Shown here: one piece after another, positions 10,760 through 19,700 of the stretch
Layout: every line of letters starts with the position of its first letter
Numbering within the stretch: position 1 is the first letter of the stretch
Origin: Perognathus longimembris pacificus
Taxonomy: Eukaryota > Chordata > Mammalia > Rodentia > Heteromyidae
Direction of reading: 5' to 3'
DNA: 64,000 nt
Assembly (NCBI RefSeq): GCF_023159225.1
Contig: NC_063162.1
Location: forward strand, 94,878,880-94,942,879
The notes under the pieces: generated by a model
What the model saw: only the letters and a program-made list of their open reading frames with translations
Told to the model about the DNA's origin: nothing
Databases searched by the model: none
Translations under genes and position numbers: made by a program

Positions 10760-13700
10760 TGCCTTAATCTGATGGTGATCCATCACTTAATGATTAGGGA
10801 CGCCCCTCACAGTAGGTTAGAAGGGTGGAGTCTGCCACGTGGACGTCAGTTCTGCGCAGAGAGTACAGTCTGGAAAGCAGAGCAGCTCTAGTTTTCAGTG
10901 CCCTTCAAACACAGAGCCAACAGCCTTTTTGCACACTTCACAGGTTTAAGTATGTGCCTTTCACGGAGACTCATAGAACACCAGAAGCCGAGGAGCCTTT
11001 ATAATCATTCTGTTCTCCTTGGTTTTGATCTAAGGTCTCCAAATAGAGTGGGATTTTTGGTCATGCCATGAATAAATTCATGTGTTAGTATAAAAGTATT
11101 AAACTTAGAAATCACATTTAGAAAAAAATTCTTTAGAAAATTTAATACTGAAAACCAAATATAAATTCAGTTTGAGTTAGGCATCCTCTTCTACAGGAAA
11201 GACATACAATTGCTTTTCAATCATTCAAAGCATACAAAATTCTTTATCAATTAAATCATGCTAATAAAAATGTAACAACAGGAAGAATAAACTGCTGTCC
11301 ACTTCAGGGACTGTACTTTGAGTATAAAAGCATATGATAGACCGAGGAACTCTTATCCATATTTTACAATTGTTTAACTATCTGATTGGCAACGCTGTAA
11401 ATATTTTTGTCATTTTAGCTCCAGACAATCTATTGAGCCATTTATTGTTTTGTAATAAATCATTTAAAGTGAATATTTTAGAGAGTTATGTGAGTGCCAG
11501 CATTGTATTTTAAAAGCAGGTTGTTTTTCTGTGAAACTTGGGGGTTTAAGAAAGTTGCTTTACTCAGGCACTTGTTTATTTTGGGGTATGGTTATAGGTA
11601 CTTCCTGGAGTCACTTTCTTTCCTTCTTTAACTTTTTTTTTCTCCACTACATTCATGGACCTATTTTCACGTGAAAGAGGCCCAATGCATTATATATATA
11701 TGTGTGTGTGTGTATATATATACACACACACACATATATATATACTAAAGAACACACATATATATATGTGTTCTTTAGTATTGGCACAGTTTACTGAATC
11801 ATTTCTTAGTTTTATCTTAAGGTAGACTAAATCAAAACTGTAATGCATAGTCTAACAGGAATGAGAAATAAATCTCCTAATTTATAAACGTTTTTCAAGG
11901 TAAGGAAATGTTAGGATATTTTCACACAGTCTTCTGTAGCCTCTCCACATAGTGTGAATTTCAATATGCAAACAATCCCTGGAGCATTATGAAGAAAAGA
12001 CTTCTTTCTTATCCATGTAGATCACAGGAAAAGAAGTCCCCTTCTCGTCCCCAGCATCTCAGCTGTTGAAGATATACACAGGGGTGCAGTTTGCCCTGAT
12101 GCTAGCATTCTATGAAGAGACATTTGCAAATACAGCAGTAAGTAATGATCATTTTAAATATAGTGTAGGAAAATTATGATATAAAAATGCCTCCCTCCCA
12201 ACTTTACATTTAAATATGTAAACTTATTCTTCCAGAAAATTAAATGAACTAATTGCATCTAAAGCATTGCTGTACAGAATGTTAATCAAATGCTATGTCA
12301 TCAATAGAAGTAATAGTAAATTACATGTCATAATTAAATGATACCAAAATTGCAATAAAGTTCATATAATTAATATTGACTAATTTGGAAAACCTTCTAA
12401 TTTGAATTATATTGTTCATTTTTTGCAACATGGGAGTAATGGTTTTGCTTTGTAAAAACACTCACATTACCTGTATTTGTGGGAGAATAAAATCACAGAA
12501 GTTATGTCAAATGAACTATCAATTTCAAAAGTGATAAATATAGGTATTTTAACATATATTTCAGCTATAGGCTTATTTATAGTATATTGTTCATGAAAGT
12601 ATTTACATTTAGATCAACTTTGGAAATGAAAAGCAGTAAACCAATTGAAAGTATGTGAAACAGAAAATAGCATCACAATAGAGTAAGAAAATTACAGGCT
12701 TTGTTCATGTGAGTATGATGGAGGTCCATTAGATTCATGTGTGAAAGTGTCAGGAAGAAGGCCCTTACTATGTACAATTTAATATAAACCAATAAAAATA
12801 TTCATCTTATGACATATTCTCACTGTGTCATAGTATTGAAGGTTGCACAATTACTCTGTATGAATAATGATGATACTTTGAAGAAACATAGTGGCTTTTG
12901 ACTTCCAGCATTGGGTGATTTATTTATTCTTTTTCTTAAATTTTTATTGTCAGGGTGATGTACAGAGGGGTTACAGTAACGTTGTTGTTATTTTTAATGT
13001 AATTTGTGAAATTATTTCTTTTCCCTTATGTTTATCTTCCCTATGGTTTAGTCCCTGTTGTCACTCAGCATATTTGATTTTGTTACCCTGTATATATGTT
13101 TGTCTGAATTAAGGAAAGGAAGAGAAGCATTAAAAAGGCAAGAAAAGGGGCAAAAGTGAATCAATATAACAGCAATGCTTACAAGACAATATATAAACTA
13201 ACTTTACAACTCAGTGAGGGTTGGATAAGAGGAAAGATGGGAGAAAATGGAAGCCATAACACGTTTGACAAGAAATGTATTCACTGCCTTATGCATGGGT
13301 GGCTTAGATACACTTATTTTTAAGGTTTTTAGAACACCTAATGTTGGGGCTGAGAACATAGCCTAGTGGCAAGAGTGGTTGACTTGTATACATGAAGCTC
13401 TGGGTTCGATTCCCCAGCACCACATACATAGACTGCTAGCCTTGAGCAAAGAGAAGCCAGGGACAGTGCTCAGGCCCTAAGTCCAAGGCCCAGGACTGGC
13501 AAAAAAAAAAAAAAAAAAAAAAAAGAACACCTAATGTTGAGGGATAAAAATATACCGAATGTCTATTACAATGCTAGCAACAGCTGAAGAACACATAAAA
13601 TGGTAAAAAAAAAAAAAAAAATCATTGCTACAATATTAATATGAGTAAGGAAAGGAGTATTTATCCTGACAAGTTACTGAGGATCTCTGAAATTTCCCAT

Positions 13701-16700
13701 GGAACATTACCTAAAGGAATAAAGCTAGATCTTGCATAAGTCAAATTTGAAAAAAAAATCTCTAATAAAATAACTGACAACTAAATACTCTCACAGTGAA
13801 GGGAAGGCAACCCCAGGAGAAATCCAAAATTTGAACTGGAAATTTTCTTATCTTGCACTTGGTTGTGGAGATGGAAAAATCTAAATATTCCCTGATATTT
13901 TTAACCATCTACTCCTCATAGATATGGACCCAGATTTGCACTAATAATGGTCTAGATAAACTCTGAGTAAAAATATACTGTAAACTCAGATTCAATATCT
14001 GGTACTTAAAAGAAACAGGTTTAAATCATACCTCCAAAACACATAATCCTAAACTACAGCATAGTTTATTAGGTAACATTTCAACAACTCTTAACTTTAG
14101 GAGAATGGTTAAGAAAGAGAAATGGAAGGTGGAGTTGGTAAAAAAAAAAAATATATATATATATACATATATTATATGCATGTGAGTAATAACATAATTA
14201 AACCCTTTAGTGCTAATTTACTTAACTTGTCATTAAAAGAAAAAACCTCTTAAAATGGCACTAGGCAAATCTTCACCTGAATTAATAGATTAGAATTCTC
14301 AAAGTATTTAAAATGGAATTAAACTATCAATTAAGTAAACCTAATTGGCTTGAAGCAGCTTAAAGGATTAAATCTCTTTTAAATAGTAAATCCAACTTTT
14401 TGGTTATTGTTAATAATTTCATTATATAAATATGACTAAATTATGTTAATTATGCAAAAGAACAATTTACTCTAAATTTCTATATTTTCTATGCCATTTA
14501 TACATTGAATTATTTTAAAAACTCTATTTGAAACAAGATGATTCACATGTTAGAAAGAAAGCTTTTCTTTTTCCCTTTCATTTGTTTTTGAGTTGAAACT
14601 TAAGAGTCCAAGCTTGTGTGTTTTGCTTTCTCATGACTGGTGCTCTGCCATTTGAGTAATACCTGTAGCCTTGCTTTTTTACTGGTTATTTTGGAGATGG
14701 TGTCTTAAGGACTATTTTTTTTTTTTGCCAAGACTGGCTTTGAGATCAATCCTCTAGATCTATTGTTTCTCTTCCAATGATACTCAGGGAAAAAAAATTA
14801 ATAGATGTCTCTCATATACCTAGGGATATCTTTAAAATATAAAAACTGGCTATATACTTGCTGACTGTTTGCTTTTTCCTGTATGTGTTATAAATAATAA
14901 CAAAACCAATCCCAAGGAGTGCTTGAGTGGTTTGCCAGTTATCCTCAAAAGAGGAAAACCAATTTAAGAATTTATTTCAGGAAGTAAGCTCCTATAGTAA
15001 GTGCACGAACCACAAAACTCTCACATTTTGTACTGGGTGACACTGAAATACCAAAATGACCAAATTGCATATGATCATTTGCTCCAGAGATTCCATGGAG
15101 GATCAATCTCAAGCCATGTCCTTGCCTGTAGATGACAAAATGTGTAGGTGCCCAAGTCTATTGTGTAAATCACAGAATAATTTCATATACATATGTCTGT
15201 TAATATATGTAATCATTAGCAGACTAATAACAATACCCTTCTCACTAGACTTTTTAATGGTTAAATGACAATAAAAAGGATTGTACATGTTTAATACAAA
15301 TGAAAATTTTTGGATATTTTTAATCTTTAGTTTGTTAATCTGAAACTATAGAACCAGTGTGTGGAAATTTTACTAAAATTGTTCATCCTCAGAACTCATA
15401 GCGTCTCTACCAGAGGCTGCTTAAAACGTTATCTGCATATGTCCATTCAAAATATGACCAGATTGTATGTACATTGAGAGAGTTTAGACAAGAACTTTCT
15501 TTGGTCCAAAAAAAGCTACTTCATCTGCATCATAATATCACACTCTTGTAAATAAAATTTTTATTATCTTTAAGCAGTTGTACAAAGGAGTTGCCATTTC
15601 ACAAATAAATTTATGAATACAATATATTTTCACATATCAAACTCTTGATACATAAGCCGCTGTTGAATCCAATTTACAGTTAAAATAAAAACTGCACTCA
15701 TTTTCGGTTCTATAAAATGTACATAAATATATTACTACATATTAATTTACAAACTCAATCTCAAAAAATTACTCACTTTTAGCTATGTGAGCCTTTACTT
15801 TGGATTTGAAATAGATACCCTTTAATATTATTTTTTTATTGTCAGAGTAATGTACAGAGAGATTACAGTTACATATGTAAGGCAGCGAGTACATTTCTTA
15901 TCAAACCTGTTACCTCCTCCTTCATTTTTCTCCTACCTCCCCCCTTTTCCGATTCCCTCCACACCATCCCCAGAGTTGTACAGTTGGTTTACAGCATATT
16001 GTCTTGTAAGTATTAACCAAGATATTTGAAGGTCTGAATATATGTGAACATATTTTCCTGGGGGAAAAATGTAGGAAGGCAATATATAAAGACATGTAAT
16101 TTACAGAATAGTATTCAAAAGATTGTTCACGAAAAGTTTTAAGAAAAACTCAGGTATATTGACAAAGCAAACTATCTAGTGTTTAAACCTCTTTCAAACT
16201 GAAATCGAGTTGGAGGTAGCTTCATTCCCAACACAAATCAATTTTGAAAGGTGTTTTTGCTTATTTCCCACATGTGTTTTCTTTTGCTTAAAACATGCTG
16301 TGTGATTAAGGAGAAAAGTTGCTTATTGCAAAATTCTATAGTGCCTTTCAAGTCCATGGGATGTCTAAGAGCAAAGTTAGAGTTTAAAATCCAATAGTAA
16401 TATTTTTTTTCCAGATTCACTGCAGCCAATAATCACATAGAAAAGTTGTGGCTGACTTGTAACTAGAGGTCCTGCTGTGGTCCCACAGTCTTTTCTGTTT
16501 ATGCATATATTTGAGTAGATAAATACTTACTTGTCTTTATGTGTATGATTTCTGTATAAATAATATTGCGAATCAAAGAAGTGATTTGATGGCCAACACA
16601 AAGGTGCAGCACATATTTAAATACATAGTGTTTAGTTTAGTGATATAACCTGCAGGCTTTTATGTTGATTTTGGTCTAGTAATGCTTGGGTAATCAATTC

Positions 16701-19700
16701 CTCAGCTGCCAAGGTCCATTTCACAGGGAGATAACATGAATGCATACACATGTGGAATAAAAATGTGTTCTGTAATAGCATGTTCTCATATTAAAATAGA
16801 AGAAGCAATGTTTTTTATTAGGCACCAAACAGTTTGAATATTTAATAAGGTCGTATAGTTCAGTGTGTAGTAAAATTGCTGCAGATATGTTTTAACAGAT
16901 TACTTTGATGACACATTTTATATTAACAAGGCATCTGAGAATATCAAGTATGAATTCAGGAGCTGATTATTACAGTTTTTAAATTCCCATGGATGTAAGC
17001 TTTATAAAACATTATGGTTACAATTTCTTTAACTAATGTTTTCATGTTGACATTTTTAATGGATTCACTGAAAAAATATCAATCTAGTTTATTTTCTCCC
17101 AACAGAGTGCTCCTTTAGAAAATTGATCTAGCTTAGACTCCCCATGAGATATCTTTAGTCAATATCAGGCATATACTTTTATCTTTCATTTTAGCTCATG
17201 GAGATTGTATTTGCTTTCTAAAAGTTGTTGGGTAGTTTCATATGTATTAGCAATGCTTGACAGAGAAAATCTGGTCCCTATTTGTCATCTTGTTTTGGTC
17301 ACACTAATTTTTAATATGATAGGATAGTAGCTTAATAAACAGCTATAACATCTAATATATGTTTTTATATTAATACAGATATAAAAGCATTTTATATTTA
17401 ACAGCCTTTAAGATGTAACATATGTGCTATTTGTTGAATGGGAAATAGGAATGGTAGCTGAGCCAATGAACAGATTTTTCCATAGAAGGATGACAGGAAA
17501 ACAGCCTCCTTCAAAAACACGAAGGGCATTCCTTACTTTATCTATGGGGGAAGAAAGGCCTTTTACAAATTTCATTAATTGTTAAGCAACTTTGCATCAG
17601 GCATACAAGTATGGAATTACCATGTAGTTAGTGTCTCTTCAGGAGTATTTTCTATCAGCAACTTGATGAATGGTACAGGAAGGTTTTGTTCTTGCTGTTG
17701 GTGGTGGTGGTGTGTGAGTGTGTGTTTCAGCATATTCATAGATATGAAATCTGAACTGTGATTCCTGCAATGGGAAATCTGGGACAATACTGGTATGCAA
17801 CTCAGGAATCTTAAAGGCTGAAAATTATTTCCTTGCCTCCGAAGCTTTTATGATTATATTTCCTTCATTATATATATATTTATGATAAAAATTAATGATA
17901 GAAATTCAAGCACGATCTCATGCGTGTTCTCCAGAGAGTGGAAGTGGGCATGACTAGAGTATCCTATAAATGCTATTCCTGAAACGTGGTTGCTTTGTAA
18001 CAAATCACCATCATGGCTTTGAGCCAGGTGAAGTCCATCAAGGTGGCCAAGGTTACCAAAGTGCTGGCTGGGTAGGACCAGCTCACAGGAACAGTACATG
18101 GAGGCAAGCATAGAATTTGTGGGCAACATGAGCCACTTGATCATCTGGAAAGTGAAAGGCCCCTTTGCTTGAGGAAGTTGTATTCACCCTATTGGAGTCA
18201 GAAAAAGGTAGTGTGAAATCAAGGGCAATGATTTTGTTATTCTTCTTGCTCTTTTTCTTAAATTCATAGTCTCCATGATATTAAAATCATATTCAGTAAA
18301 TATTCAGGGAAAGAATGAGGAGAAAGTTGAGAGCATTAGTTGACTTTGTGTCTTATGTAGCTTATGAAAGTTTATTATAAAGTCTATTATTAAAGTCTAT
18401 AAAATCTATTATTATAAATAAGTTCCGTGCACAAATGGATTCTCTAATGAATATGCCATGCCATTTCTCAAGGTTTTTTCCTTGGTTTTCTTTAAATTCA
18501 AATGCTTTTAGAATAATTTGTATCATTGAAGGGAAGATAAATTAGTATTCAAATATGGGAAAGAAGAAGGTAAGGGGGTCAACAGAAGTACTGGGTAAGA
18601 ACTATGTGTCAGCCAGTTTGGGGTGCTCAGCACACAATCATAAATAAAGAAATAATTTTAAAAAACTTCTTTTGAGCTTGCATTCCAACTTGAGGAGACA
18701 GATAAGAAACAAAGATTTAAGTATTGTGAGGCTTGGGTCAAAAGCAGAACAGTAAAAGCAAATATGATTATGGATATTTGTAAAGAAGCACTTTTATATA
18801 GGGGTGAGGGGCAGGTGAGGAGACAGTGGCTTGTATATGCATAGAGACTTAAATGAAATGAACTATTAGGGATCACTGGGGAATGACATTCCAAGCAGAA
18901 GGATCACTAGGTGTGGATAGGCGGATAGGCAATTTTAGAAGTGAGGAGATAAGGGAGGAAGGAATTTCAACAATGACTGAAGATGGTGTTAGGTTAGAAC
19001 AGAGTTTGTATTATGGATACACTTTCAATATGAGATCCACATTTATTGCTGATGTGTTAGAAGTAGAAAGTAAGAGAGAGATTGCTCAAGGATGAGTCAT
19101 GGGATTTTGATTTGAGAATTGAAAAACTGGAGGTGATATGTCCTAAGGTGACAAAAACTGGAGATGGTGGCAAGAAATTGAACACAGTCACAGAATTGCC
19201 TAAGCCTCAGATGCCCACAAGCCAAACACAGATGTTAATAAGGTAGCTGGATTGGTGTCCACTCTGCTGCAGAACCCAGGAAGCAATTTGGAGAAAAGGA
19301 GCTCTTTCTTTTTCTAGAGAGTCATAAATACCCTTAACCACAGCAAAACATAGATACTTGTTCTGTCTCTGAGTTTTGTTTGATACTAGAAGCTAATAGG
19401 CATCTTGTTTTTGCTTCTCTCCTCTTTAAACTTTTCCTATTGTACCCAGTTCTCTTTTCAATAATGTATTTCAGTCAGTCCTGGCCAAAGCCATATTTTA
19501 TTTCAAATGAACCTCACATATAATCAGAGCTTAGAAATATCAAATAATTTGCCCGTGGCTATGGATGATGGGTTTATGGCACTGCATTTGTTTTTATGGA
19601 GAAATCACGATCACCTTGTGGTTTTAACGTGGTACTCAGGATTCCTCCATGCCTTATGGCATTTTATCCAAAAAATCAAAAAGGATTTTTCTTTTAAAGC

